From assembly GCA_945906105.1 (NCBI GenBank), contig CAMDQO010000032.1, positions 1 through 32,813 of the forward strand: a stretch of 32,813 bases of DNA, written 5' to 3'. The position numbers were made by a program, and so were the translations under genes. Below are positions 8,030-14,930 of the stretch, in pieces; position 1 is the stretch's first letter; each line of letters begins with the position of its first letter. Origin of the DNA: Novosphingobium sp. Chol11. Its GTDB lineage: Bacteria > Pseudomonadota > Alphaproteobacteria > Sphingomonadales > Sphingomonadaceae. Below the pieces are notes generated by a model. The model did not search any database. It was not told the origin of the DNA and saw only the letters and a list, made by a program, of their open reading frames with translations.

Positions 8030-8965
8030 TCAATCGAACAACGAGCTGACCGAACTCTCATCCGCAATCCGCCGGATCGCTTCGCCGATCAGCGGGGCGA
8101 TGGTGAGGACGCGGACGCGGTCTGATTCGTCGGTGGCCTCGGTGGGCAGGATGGTATCGGTGATCACCAGTTCCTTGAGCGCCGAATTGTTCACCCGCGC
8201 CACCGCGCCGCCCGAAAGCACGCCGTGGCTGATATAGGCGGTGACGCTGGCCGCGCCCGCATCCATGAGCGCCTGCGCGGCGTTGCACAGCGTGCCGCCC
8301 GAATCGATGATATCGTCGATCATGATGCAGGCGCGGCCTTTTACATCACCGATGATGTTCATCACCTCGGACTGGCCGGGCTTGTCACGGCGTTTGTCAA
8401 CGATGGCGAGCGGGGCATTGTCGAGGCGTTTGGCCAGTGCCCGGGCGCGCACGACGCCGCCGACATCGGGCGAGACGACCATCAGATCCTGCCCGGCATA
8501 GCGTGCCTGAATATCGGCGGCCATCACCGGCGCGCCATAAAGATTGTCGGTCGGGATATCGAAGAAACCCTGAATCTGCCCGGCGTGGAGATCAACCGCA
8601 AGCACCCGGTCGGCCCCCGCCGTGGTGATCATGTTCGCCACCAGTTTGGCCGAAATCGGCGTGCGTGGGCCGGGTTTGCGGTCCTGCCGGGCATAGCCGA
8701 AATAGGGCATCACCGCCGTGATCCGCTTGGCCGAAGCGCGGCGCAGCGCATCGATGCAGATCAGCAGTTCCATCAGATTGTCATTGGTCGGGAAGCTGGT
8801 GGACTGGACGACAAACACGTCCTCGCCGCGGACATTCTCGTGAATTTCGACGAAGACTTCCTCATCGGCAAAGCGGCGCACCGAAGCATCGGTCAGCGGA
8901 GTTTCAAGATAAGCCGCAATCGCGCGCGCCAGGGGCAGGTTGGAGTTGCCGGCCATAATCTTCAT
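8030..8965 (-). CDS. prs: Ribose-phosphate pyrophosphokinase (PRPP synthetase)
   Basis: Cytoplasmic enzyme that makes PRPP from ribose 5-phosphate and ATP for nucleotide, histidine, tryptophan and NAD synthesis. The 311-residue protein has the family landmarks: [20 protein letters not shown] near the N-terminus, ATP-binding region [12 protein letters not shown], His127 in [12 protein letters not shown], the flexible-loop KRRDKPG region and the PRPP-binding loop [10 protein letters not shown] (about 216-225). I preferred the ATG at 8965 (MKIMAGNSN) over 8980 because GAGGG lies eight bases upstream and because this matches the usual N-terminus. The product is also used by histidine biosynthesis, which fits loosely with the nearby hisN-like gene. 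Confidence 0.97.
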   Translation of the reverse strand: MKIMAGNSNLPLARAIAAYLETPLTDASVRRFADEEVFVEIHENVRGEDVFVVQSTSFPTNDNLMELLICIDALRRASAKRITAVMPYFGYARQDRKPGPRTPISAKLVANMITTAGADRVLAVDLHAGQIQGFFDIPTDNLYGAPVMAADIQARYAGQDLMVVSPDVGGVVRARALAKRLDNAPLAIVDKRRDKPGQSEVMNIIGDVKGRACIMIDDIIDSGGTLCNAAQALMDAGAASVTAYISHGVLSGGAVARVNNSALKELVITDTILPTEATDESDRVRVLTIAPLIGEAIRRIADESSVSSLFD

Positions 8966-9281
8966 TGTAGGTGCCCTCATTGCTCACCAGTTCGTGCGTG
9001 CGGCCTTAGCGGGGGAGCGCGCGATTGCAAGGTGGCAGATAACCCTGCGGACGCGCGGGGTGCATGTCCCCGGCTCATCCCGCGCTGTCCTACAGCCCCG
9101 CACATTGCTATGCTTCGTCCGCTCCCTTCGACATGCTCAGGAAATGCTTTGAAATCGTCACGCACTGCAAGCGCGCGCTTTCCCCAAGTGCGCAATTTGT
9201 CTCAAAACCGCCCCAAAAAGACCTTAAAACCGCAATCTGTTACCTTTTCTGGCATAACCGTATGAATAACCACGATTAACA

Positions 9282-9309
9282 ACCCGGACAGGGGTGTCCG
9301 GCCTGTCCG
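9282..9309 (+). repeat. 28-base palindromic repeat, copy 1
   Basis: It begins ACCCGGACAGGGGTGTCCGG and continues CCTGTCCG. It holds CCGGACA, a GGGG spacer and TGTCCGG as a seven-base-pair hairpin, and then CCTGTCCG, which can instead pair with CGGACAGG at the start. The same 28 bases occur in reverse complement at 29339-29366. I compared the two copies base by base and they are identical. It lies in the divergent prs/NDUFA12 gap. Confidence 0.85.
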
Positions 9310-9341
9310 CCCATGACGGTGCCCTCGGTGGCACCATTGCT

Positions 9342-9380
9342 AGGGACACGGAATCAAGGGACACGGAATAACGTGTCCCC
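9342..9380. repeat. REP-like tandem and inverted GGGACACGGAAT repeat
   Basis: Two direct copies of AGGGACACGGAAT (9342-9354 and 9357-9369, period 15) are followed by CGTGTCCCC, so that GGGACACG and CGTGTCCC form an eight-base-pair stem around GAATAA. The architecture resembles REP sequences mobilised by REP-associated tyrosine transposases, in which GTGTCCC-type palindromes are common. No such transposase is in the window. It ends about 45 bases before the NDUFA12 start codon. Confidence 0.6.
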
Positions 9381-9426
9381 ATTCCCCTCTTGCCGCCGCC
9401 CCCCCAATTCCGCTAGGCGCGATGGC

Positions 9427-9837
9427 ATGGGATTCTTCTCGAAATTGTTCACCTGGTGGGATGGTGCCACCATTGGCACCATGCTTAACAGCGCGATGAC
9501 CGGCGAGCATGTCGGCACCGATGCTGAGGGCAATACATATCACCGCGCCAAAAAGCGCCGCGCGGCTGGGCAACCCGGCATGGCAGAGCGGCGCTGGGTG
9601 ATCTATAACGGTGCCAACGATGCCAGCCGTGTTCCAGCTGAATGGCATGGCTGGCTGCACGGCACATTCGATGGCGTGCCCGAAAGCTTCCTGCCACCGC
9701 CGCGTATCTTCGAGGTTGATTACACCCCCAACGCCACCGGCACTACTCAGGCCTATCGCCCGCAAGGCGCGCTGGAGCGGGGCGGACAGCGGGCTGCGGC
9801 GACGGGTGATTATGAAGCCTGGTCGCCGGACGCCTGA
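9427..9837 (+). CDS. NADH:ubiquinone oxidoreductase accessory subunit, NDUFA12 family
   Basis: 136-residue homologue of the mitochondrial complex I accessory subunit NDUFA12 (B17.2), present in alphaproteobacteria as a peripheral subunit. Diagnostic stretches are TWWDGATIGTMLNSAMTGEH at the N-terminus, GTDAEGNTYHRAK, RRWVIYNGANDASRVPAEWH, the GWLHGTFD block, and YRPQGALERGGQR near the end. The ATG at 9427 matches the family start; the upstream in-frame extension from 9313 would translate the REP-like repeats. The coding end overlaps the DUF2155 start by 26 bases, which suggests translational coupling. NDUFA12 next to DUF2155 and aat is a common arrangement in this class. Confidence 0.93.
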   Translation: MGFFSKLFTWWDGATIGTMLNSAMTGEHVGTDAEGNTYHRAKKRRAAGQPGMAERRWVIYNGANDASRVPAEWHGWLHGTFDGVPESFLPPPRIFEVDYTPNATGTTQAYRPQGALERGGQRAAATGDYEAWSPDA

Positions 9838-10462
9838 GGTTGTGAAGCGAGGGCTCGCCCTTTCCTGTCTCGCCATGCTGGCTTTGACCGGCTGCAACAG
9901 CGGCTCAGATTCATTGAGCGAGGCCAAGGCCACTGACGTTCCCCAATCGCTGGCATCGGCGGGTGCTCCGGGCGGCCCGGTGGTCGAAAGCGAATATGGC
10001 ACTCCGGTGAAAGACCGCATCGCCACAATTGGCCTGCTTAACAAGCGCAATAATCTTGAGCAGGATCTGGTGATGAAAAGCGGCGAACAGCGCCGCGTTG
10101 GCAATATCTTCGTCAAGGTTGCGGCCTGCGAAAAGACACCGCCTTGGGAGCAGCCGGCGGAAGTTGGCGCTTTTGTGCAGGTTTTTGTCGAGGAACGCGA
10201 AGCAGCGGACAAGCCGCAAGCGTGGCGCAAGGTGTTTTCGGGCTGGCTGTTCAAGAACAAGCCTTCGCTCAATGTCGTCGAGCACCCGGTCTATGATGTC
10301 TGGGTCAAGGACTGCGCAATGAAGTTCCCCGGTGAGGAAGAAGATGTTGCTGCATCGGCCAGCAGCGCGGCAAAACCTGCGGGCATTGCCAGTGGTGCGC
10401 CAGTCTCACCGTTAGCGACTCCATCGCCAAAACCCTCAGCCTCGCCCGGCGCTGGTCGCTGA
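9812..10462 (+). CDS. DUF2155 domain lipoprotein
   Basis: Predicted envelope lipoprotein of 216 residues: the signal sequence ends in the lipobox LTGC (SCLAMLALTGCNSGS). The conserved DUF2155 core follows from about residue 70: ATIGLLNKRNNLEQDLVMKS, VGNIFVKVAACEKTPPWEQP, FVQVFVEER, and FSGWLFKNKPSLNVVEHPVY with DVWVKDC. The tail (from about 175) is low-complexity Ala/Ser/Pro. The function is unknown. Start: ATG at 9812 inside the NDUFA12 gene; a GTG at 9842 would give a tidier signal peptide (MKRGLALSCL) but has a GAGG only two bases away. The last 172 bases are antisense to the 3' end of aat. Confidence 0.9.
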   Translation: MKPGRRTPEVVKRGLALSCLAMLALTGCNSGSDSLSEAKATDVPQSLASAGAPGGPVVESEYGTPVKDRIATIGLLNKRNNLEQDLVMKSGEQRRVGNIFVKVAACEKTPPWEQPAEVGAFVQVFVEEREAADKPQAWRKVFSGWLFKNKPSLNVVEHPVYDVWVKDCAMKFPGEEEDVAASASSAAKPAGIASGAPVSPLATPSPKPSASPGAGR

Positions 10463-11094
10463 GCTTCCTTGAGCAGTTTGAGATAGCGCGCCTGCGTGAT
10501 CTCCACCGCGCCCAGTGATGCGAGGTGATCGGTGAGGAACTGGCAATCAAGCAGTTCAGCTCCCGCCCGGCGCAGTGCTGCCACCAGCCACGCCATCGCG
10601 ACCTTTGAGGCATCGGGAACCAGACTGAACATGGATTCGCCGCAGAAAGCCCGATCAAATCCCACGCCATAAAGCCCGCCGACAAGCTGCGGCTGGTCGT
10701 TATCGTCCAGCTGCCAGCATTCGATCGAATGGGCTTGGCCCAGCTCATGCAGCCGGTGATAACTTGCCTCGATCCGCGCGGATATCCAGGTGCCGCTTTT
10801 ATCGCGTCTGGGGCCAGCGCAGAGGTCCATCACCTTGGAGAAGGCGCTGTTGCAGGTGACAGAAAAGTGCCCGCGCCGCAGGGTGCGCGCCAGCGAGCGC
10901 GAACAATGGAACTGGTCCAGCGGCAGCACCGCACGGCGGCGCGGCTCAACCCAGAACACCTCGGGATCATCGCGCGCATCGGCCATCGGGAAAATCCCGC
11001 TGCGATAGGCGAGCATCAGCAATTCAGGCTCGATGATGGCAACCGGGGCATGCATGGCGCGGTGGACGTTAGCAGAGAGCTTGCCCGGTGACAC
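10291..11094 (-). CDS. aat: Leucyl/phenylalanyl-tRNA-protein transferase with antisense-encoded C-terminal tail
   Basis: Enzyme of the N-end rule pathway that adds Leu or Phe to proteins with N-terminal Arg or Lys. The family core is complete: LMLAYRSGIFPMADARDDPE, VFWVEPRRRAVLPLDQFHCS, GTWISARIEASYHRLHELGQ, HSIECWQ, LVGGLYGVGFDRAFCGESMF and DCQFLTDHLASLGAVEITQA ending RYLKLLKEA. The next ~57 residues (low-complexity Ala/Gly/Ser) are not part of the usual protein and are encoded opposite the DUF2155 tail. The start is a GTG at 11094 with GGAG four bases upstream; an ATG at 11055 is an alternative that begins closer to the family start. It is convergent with DUF2155. Confidence 0.93.
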   Translation of the reverse strand: MSPGKLSANVHRAMHAPVAIIEPELLMLAYRSGIFPMADARDDPEVFWVEPRRRAVLPLDQFHCSRSLARTLRRGHFSVTCNSAFSKVMDLCAGPRRDKSGTWISARIEASYHRLHELGQAHSIECWQLDDNDQPQLVGGLYGVGFDRAFCGESMFSLVPDASKVAMAWLVAALRRAGAELLDCQFLTDHLASLGAVEITQARYLKLLKEAQRPAPGEAEGFGDGVANGETGAPLAMPAGFAALLADAATSSSSPGNFIAQSLTQTS

Positions 11095-11139
11095 GTTACT
11101 CCGCGTCCCGGGCGAGCGTAATGAGCGGCTAGAGTATGT

Positions 11140-11406
11140 TTATTTGCAAGGATTTGCGTAGAATGTGGATTCCCACTTGCCGACCTTTATCCTCTTTGTG
11201 TTAGAGGACTTTGCTTGGGATTTTGACCAGCTGGCATAGGATATTCCATACCAGTTTTTGGCATTTGCCGTCCATGCCGCTCTGGCTGCCAATTCTGCGG
11301 CGGCCGAGTTGAAGCCTGTGCCCTTACCGGATACCTGTGGTTTGCAATCGGCCAAAGCAGGCGTCGAATAGAGCGCGGCGAGAGCCAGGAGAATTTTGAA
11401 TTTCAT
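11140..11406 (-). CDS. Small exported protein of unknown function
   Basis: 88-residue protein with a clear signal peptide (MKFKILLALAALYSTPALA, cleavage before DCKPQ). The mature part has one cysteine near each end (DCKPQ and NPCK), which could form a disulfide, and the segment AELAARAAWTANAKNWYGIS between them. I know similar small periplasmic proteins with an A..A.AAW..A....YG..YA.W pattern in alphaproteobacteria but no function for them. The ATG at 11406 is supported by GGAGG five bases upstream; the longer frame to 11574 is not. It lies 45 bases before aat on the same strand. Confidence 0.8.
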   Translation of the reverse strand: MKFKILLALAALYSTPALADCKPQVSGKGTGFNSAAAELAARAAWTANAKNWYGISYASWSKSQAKSSNTKRIKVGKWESTFYANPCK

Positions 11407-11551
11407 TGGAACCTCCATTGTCGATGTTGCCGCTGGTAAGTCACAAGCGGTCATCATGAAGTCGCAGGCTTCAGGGGATCGGTTCAATCGGCTGATGATT
11501 TTTGCATCCCACTGGGACCATACGCACCACCGCCGCCGCACAACGCAGAAA

Positions 11552-11577
11552 GGGGTGCATCGTTGCCGATGCACCCC
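11552..11577 (-). terminator. Terminator hairpin between the two small exported-protein genes
   Basis: Perfect 11-base-pair stem GGGGTGCATCG / CGATGCACCCC with a TTGC loop, 33 bases beyond the stop of the gene at 11611-12084. On the minus strand it is followed by TTTCTGCGTTG, a short T-run only. Position and stem strength suggest termination. Confidence 0.65.
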
Positions 11578-11610
11578 GCCTTTGTTGATCGCATGGGAAT
11601 TCCGGGTTCG

Positions 11611-12084
11611 TCAGAATTTCTTGATGGCATCACGCGGATTCAGATCCAACTTTTTTGCCACCACGCAAACCTTTCTGCCGCGCATGGTGAGCACTTTGAA
11701 GGTTGGGACCGTCACCGAATATGCCGGTGATCCCGATGCGCCGGCATAGGTGGGTGAAATGTTTGTCGTGATGGTCAGCGAATAGGTGCCCGCCGCCAAG
11801 GCAAAGGTCTTTGGCGAACCTGAAGGGCTGGGGAACGACTGGGTCGTGCCGGACGCAGGGGTGAAGTGATAAAACAGGCCGCTGCCGTAGAAGCTCGCCG
11901 TGACCGTATTCAGCGTCACCGCGACGGTAGAGACCGAATTATCCTCTTCAACCTTGCAGTTCGAGGTGACGCTGGTTGCGATGATAAGCGGAGCGGCCAG
12001 TGCCGAAGTGGCCGAGGCCATTGCGATGAGTGCGCCGAGGCTGGCGAGCGCATTCCGTTTGAACGACGTCGTCATGATCTTCAT
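11611..12084 (-). CDS. Exported protein of unknown function, Ser/Thr-rich
   Basis: 157-residue protein with a signal peptide (FKRNALASLGALIAMASATS, cleavage near ALAAP). The mature part is rich in Ser, Thr, Ala, Gly and Val with alternating hydrophobic residues (VSTVAVTLNTVTASFYGSGL, TYSLTITTNISPTYAGASGS), which suggests a beta-sandwich, and ends in a basic tail (MRGRKVCVVAKKLDLNPRDA). Two cysteines (NCKVEE and KVCVVA) could pair. I do not recognise the family. Start is ambiguous: ATG at 12084 has AAGG only two bases away, ATG at 12075 has it eleven bases away; both keep the signal peptide. It is divergent from tRNA-Trp. Confidence 0.72.
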   Translation of the reverse strand: MKIMTTSFKRNALASLGALIAMASATSALAAPLIIATSVTSNCKVEEDNSVSTVAVTLNTVTASFYGSGLFYHFTPASGTTQSFPSPSGSPKTFALAAGTYSLTITTNISPTYAGASGSPAYSVTVPTFKVLTMRGRKVCVVAKKLDLNPRDAIKKF

Positions 12085-12201
12085 ATCCTTGTCTGGCGGT
12101 CCGCGATGAGCGGTCCGGGCGTAACAAGGTCGGTTCAAGTGGCCGAACGGTTCATCCTGGCAGACAATTTTCTTCTTTGGCTGCTGCTTTCCCAATCTCG
12201 C

Positions 12202-12230
12202 TTGCCAACACCGCCTCGGCGCACTAGAGG
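12202..12230 (+). promoter_or_regulatory. Candidate sigma-70 promoter of tRNA-Trp
   Basis: TTGCCA at 12202-12207 (five of six to the -35 consensus), 17 bases, then TAGAGG at 12225-12230 (weak -10). The -10 ends 13 bases before the tRNA, a plausible distance for a tRNA promoter. Identified by eye only. Confidence 0.4.
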
Positions 12231-12243
12231 CCCGTTCGCCCAT

Positions 12244-12319
12244 AGGAGTGTAGCTCAGTTGGTAGAGCATCGGTCTCCAAAACCGAGGGCCGTGGGTTCG
12301 AGTCCCTCCACTCCTGCCA
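12244..12319 (+). tRNA. tRNA-Trp (anticodon CCA)
   Basis: Complete cloverleaf of 76 bases: acceptor stem AGGAGTG pairs with CACTCCT, discriminator G and an encoded CCA end. The D arm begins TAGCTCAGTTGGTAGAGC; the anticodon loop CTCCAAA carries CCA at 12277-12279 between TCGGT and ACCGA; the T arm has GTGGGTTCGAGTCCCTC. A tRNA-Trp before secE-nusG-rplK-rplA is a widespread bacterial arrangement. Here a membrane-protein gene lies between it and secE. Confidence 0.98.
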
Positions 12320-12344
12320 TTTTCCCCGAGGATTAATCGGCTTG

Positions 12345-13904
12345 ATGGCCACAGCCGACCACTCAGCCGCAGAAATCAAAGCGCCGCCAGCCATGCTCCC
12401 TCCAGCCATGCCTGCGCGGGCATGGCTGCGCGATCCTTGGACGATTGCCGCGCTGTTGCTGGCCTGCCTTGCCGCGCTGCCGCCAATTCTGGCGAAGTAT
12501 CCGCAGATGACCGATTACCCTGCGCATCTGGCGCGCTGGTATGTCATGCTGGAGCACAAGACCAATCCGCTGCTGGAGCAGTATTACGGTTTTCGCTGGG
12601 TGTGGTCGGGTAATCTGGGCGCAGACCTGCTGATCCGTCCGCTGGCGGCGCTGTTCGGGCTGGAAGCGGGCGGGCGGATCATCGTCATCCTGATCCCGCT
12701 GTTGTCCGGGCTTGGCCTGATGCAAGTCGAGCGCGCGCTGCGGGGCCGTGTGGGCATCGGCTCCCTGTTGGCCATGGCAACGATCTGGTCACCGGCGATG
12801 ATCATGGGCTTCCTCAATTTCACCCTGAGTCTGGCGCTGGTGCTGTTCGCCTTCGCCTTCTGGGTGCGCTCTGCGGGCTGGAAGTGGCGCGAGGCGGCGT
12901 TCGTGCCGATCGGACTGATCGTCTGGCTGTGCCACCAGTCGGGCTGGGGCGTGCTGGGAGTGATGATTTTTGCCTATGAATGGCATCTGGGCAAGCAATC
13001 GAGGCGGCGAAACATTGTCCATGCCGTGCTGGCGACATGGCCGCTGTGGCTGCCGCTGCTGCCAACTTTACTTGCCAGCCAGCAGACCGCCGGTTCGTTG
13101 AACTATGGCCCACGGCCGATGTTCGTGAAGTGGATCGAATGGAAGACCGCGATGCGTGACCAGGATTACTGGACCGACATCTACTCAGTCTGCTTCTTCG
13201 TTGCCGTGCCATTGCTGGCTCTGTGCTTTCGCAAGCTTGATGGGCGGCTGGCCTGGGCGGCGCTGCTGATGGCGCTGCTCTCGCTGGTGGTGCCGCGCCA
13301 TCTGGGCGGCGGGGACTATGCTGATTACCGGCTGATTGGCGTGGCGCTGATGCTGGGCGCTCTGGCGATCAACTGGCGCCCGCCGGTGTGGGTGATCGTG
13401 CTGGCGACACTGCCTTTCCTCATCCGCATCAGCGTGACCGCAAGCTCATGGCAGGCGCAGTCCGCCGAGGTCTCCTCGATGCTGCGCGCGATCGAACAGA
13501 TTCCGCGCGGCGCACGGGTTGCCTATGCCTTTGAGGAGCGGACAGGGCTCTGGCCGACCCCCGGCTTTGGCCATCTCGGCTCTTATGCCACGGTGCGGCG
13601 CGATGCGCTGACCAATAGTCATTTCGCCATACCCGGCGTCCACATGCTGCAGATCAAGGTGCCGGACTGGCAATTCGTTGATCCCTCGCAGCGGTTCATG
13701 GTGCGCGGCGAAAAGCGCGTCGATCTATCCGGATTTGCCCCGGCCAAAGTGGCGGACTTCCTGTGGTATTATGGCGCACGGCCGGCGGTGAAACTGCCCG
13801 AAGGTGCAGAAGTGATCTTCCGGACCAGACATTCCTTTCTTGCGAAGATGCACCGCCCGGTAGCGCCACCCGTCCTGAATTTGCCAAAGAGCGAACTGCG
13901 TTAA
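12345..13904 (+). CDS. Polytopic inner-membrane protein, possibly GT-C-like
   Basis: 519-residue membrane protein with an Ala/Pro-rich cytoplasmic N-terminus, about nine to ten hydrophobic segments (first at ~32-50, e.g. WTIAALLLACLAALPPILA; further ones such as IVILIPLLSGLGLMQVERAL and WAALLMALLSLVVPR) and a soluble C-terminal domain of about 120 residues. The motif YPQMTDYPAHLARW after the first segment recalls the first periplasmic loop of GT-C-type glycosyltransferases, but I cannot confirm a catalytic residue, so function stays open. Start: ATG at 12345 just after tRNA-Trp; GAGG lies 13 bases upstream. It is an accessory gene inserted between tRNA-Trp and secE. Confidence 0.85.
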   Translation: MATADHSAAEIKAPPAMLPPAMPARAWLRDPWTIAALLLACLAALPPILAKYPQMTDYPAHLARWYVMLEHKTNPLLEQYYGFRWVWSGNLGADLLIRPLAALFGLEAGGRIIVILIPLLSGLGLMQVERALRGRVGIGSLLAMATIWSPAMIMGFLNFTLSLALVLFAFAFWVRSAGWKWREAAFVPIGLIVWLCHQSGWGVLGVMIFAYEWHLGKQSRRRNIVHAVLATWPLWLPLLPTLLASQQTAGSLNYGPRPMFVKWIEWKTAMRDQDYWTDIYSVCFFVAVPLLALCFRKLDGRLAWAALLMALLSLVVPRHLGGGDYADYRLIGVALMLGALAINWRPPVWVIVLATLPFLIRISVTASSWQAQSAEVSSMLRAIEQIPRGARVAYAFEERTGLWPTPGFGHLGSYATVRRDALTNSHFAIPGVHMLQIKVPDWQFVDPSQRFMVRGEKRVDLSGFAPAKVADFLWYYGARPAVKLPEGAEVIFRTRHSFLAKMHRPVAPPVLNLPKSELR

Positions 13905-14073
13905 ATCGCCCGGCTTGCAAATTCCCCGGTCAAACGCTAACTGAGCGACACCTCCCGACATATGGAGACTTTCAGCCCCTCCCGGTAAGCCTTGTTCAAG
14001 CAAGGGGCCGGGGCGGCGAAGTTCCTATGGCGGAAGGCCTAACGAAGCGATTTGCAGCAAGAGCACCAAATTC

Positions 14074-14268
14074 ATGGCCAAGATCAGTCCCGGCGAATTC
14101 ATCCGCCAGGTCCGCGCCGAAGCCTCAAAGGTTGTCTGGCCGACCCGGCAGGAAACTGTGACCACCGCGATTTTCGTGGGAATCATGATGGTTATCCTCG
14201 CGGTGTTCTTCCTTGGCATTGATTCGCTGTTTGGCGAAATCGTGCGCTGGCTGCTGTCGCTAGCTTGA
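14074..14268 (+). CDS. secE: Preprotein translocase subunit SecE
   Basis: Single-span subunit of the SecYEG channel, 64 residues, the short alphaproteobacterial form. The amphipathic helix EFIRQVRAEASKVVWPTRQE contains the conserved KVxWPT signature; the membrane span TAIFVGIMMVILAVFFLGID follows. It is 19 bases before nusG, so co-transcribed with it. The 169 bases upstream hold a CCTTG/CAAGG inverted repeat (about 13990-14005) but no clear promoter. Confidence 0.97.
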   Translation: MAKISPGEFIRQVRAEASKVVWPTRQETVTTAIFVGIMMVILAVFFLGIDSLFGEIVRWLLSLA

Positions 14269-14287
14269 TCTGACAAGAGAGATTTCC

Positions 14288-14824
14288 ATGGCCCGCTGGT
14301 ACATCATTCACGCCTATTCCGGCTTCGAGAGCAAGGTTCGCGATGCGATCCTTTCCGAGGCCGAGCGCATCGGGCTTTCGCAACTCGTCGAGGCGGTCGA
14401 AGTGCCGACCGAGACGATCACCGAGGTCAAGCGTGGCAAAAAGGTTCAGACCGAACGCAAGACCATGCCCGGTTATGTTCTCGCCAAGCTGCTGATGACC
14501 GATGACGTCTTTCACCTGATCAAGAACACCCCGAAAGTGACCGGCTTCTTGGGCAACAACAGCAAGCCGCAGCCGATTTCTGACCGTGAAGCCGCGCGTT
14601 ATTTTGGTGCCCGCGATGCCGCTGCCGCCGAACCGCGCCGCGAAATCAGCGTCGATTACGAAATCGGCGATTCGGTCAAAGTGCTCGATGGACCCTTCGC
14701 CACCTTTACAGGTGTGGTCGAAGAACTCGATTTCGAAAAGAACCGGGTCAAGGTTGCGGTTTCGATCTTTGGCCGTGCGACTCCGGTGGAGCTCGATTTC
14801 GAGCACGTCGAACTAGCGAAGTAA
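14288..14824 (+). CDS. nusG: Transcription termination/antitermination protein NusG
   Basis: RNA polymerase-binding elongation factor of 178 residues that links transcription with Rho and with ribosomes. The NGN domain begins MARWYIIHAYSGFESKVRDA, with MPGYVLAKLLMTDDVFHLIK and VTGFLGNNSKPQPISDREAA; the C-terminal KOW domain has VKVLDGPFATFTGVVEELDF and ends FGRATPVELDFEHVELAK. Length and order are normal. The Shine-Dalgarno AAGAGAG lies just before the ATG. It is followed by a terminator-like hairpin and an accessory acyltransferase before rplK. Confidence 0.98.
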   Translation: MARWYIIHAYSGFESKVRDAILSEAERIGLSQLVEAVEVPTETITEVKRGKKVQTERKTMPGYVLAKLLMTDDVFHLIKNTPKVTGFLGNNSKPQPISDREAARYFGARDAAAAEPRREISVDYEIGDSVKVLDGPFATFTGVVEELDFEKNRVKVAVSIFGRATPVELDFEHVELAK

Positions 14825-14853
14825 TTCCGCCTGCAATCTGCATCACATTCAGG

Positions 14854-14886
14854 CCCGTCCTCACTCAGGTGATGGCGGGTTTGTTT
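14854..14886 (+). terminator. Terminator after nusG
   Basis: The stem CCCGTCCTCAC / GTGATGGCGGG (11 positions, one mismatch and one G-T pair, TCAG loop) is followed directly by TTTGTTTGG. It should end the tRNA-Trp/secE/nusG transcript before the acyltransferase, so rplK-rplA probably has its own promoter. Confidence 0.7.
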
Positions 14887-14930
14887 GGTCAATTCATGAA
14901 TAATTAGGCAAAATCCGGCAGATATTCCCC

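Larger units (their letters stand above)
8966..9426. other. 461-base intergenic region with palindromic repeats
   Basis: The gap between prs and the NDUFA12 homologue is divergent and should hold the promoters of both. I see no convincing gene. It contains a TTCGACATGCTCAGGAAATG stretch (9128-9147) that looks like a common sphingomonad intergenic word, the 28-base repeat at 9282-9309, a GGTGCC/GGCACC inverted repeat at 9318-9335 and the REP-like tandem element at 9342-9380. The part from about 9200 to 9280 is clearly more AT-rich than the rest, but no single promoter stands out. Confidence 0.6.

Noticed and set aside
9064..9279. Possible 71-codon gene in the prs/NDUFA12 gap
   Set aside because: No ribosome binding site, no recognisable domain, and it is mostly Ser/Ala/Pro from shifted intergenic words.
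9463..9480. GGTGCC/GGCACC inverted repeat in the NDUFA12 gene, like the one at 9318-9335
   Set aside because: It lies within conserved codons (GATIGT) and the likeness is short, so chance is likely.
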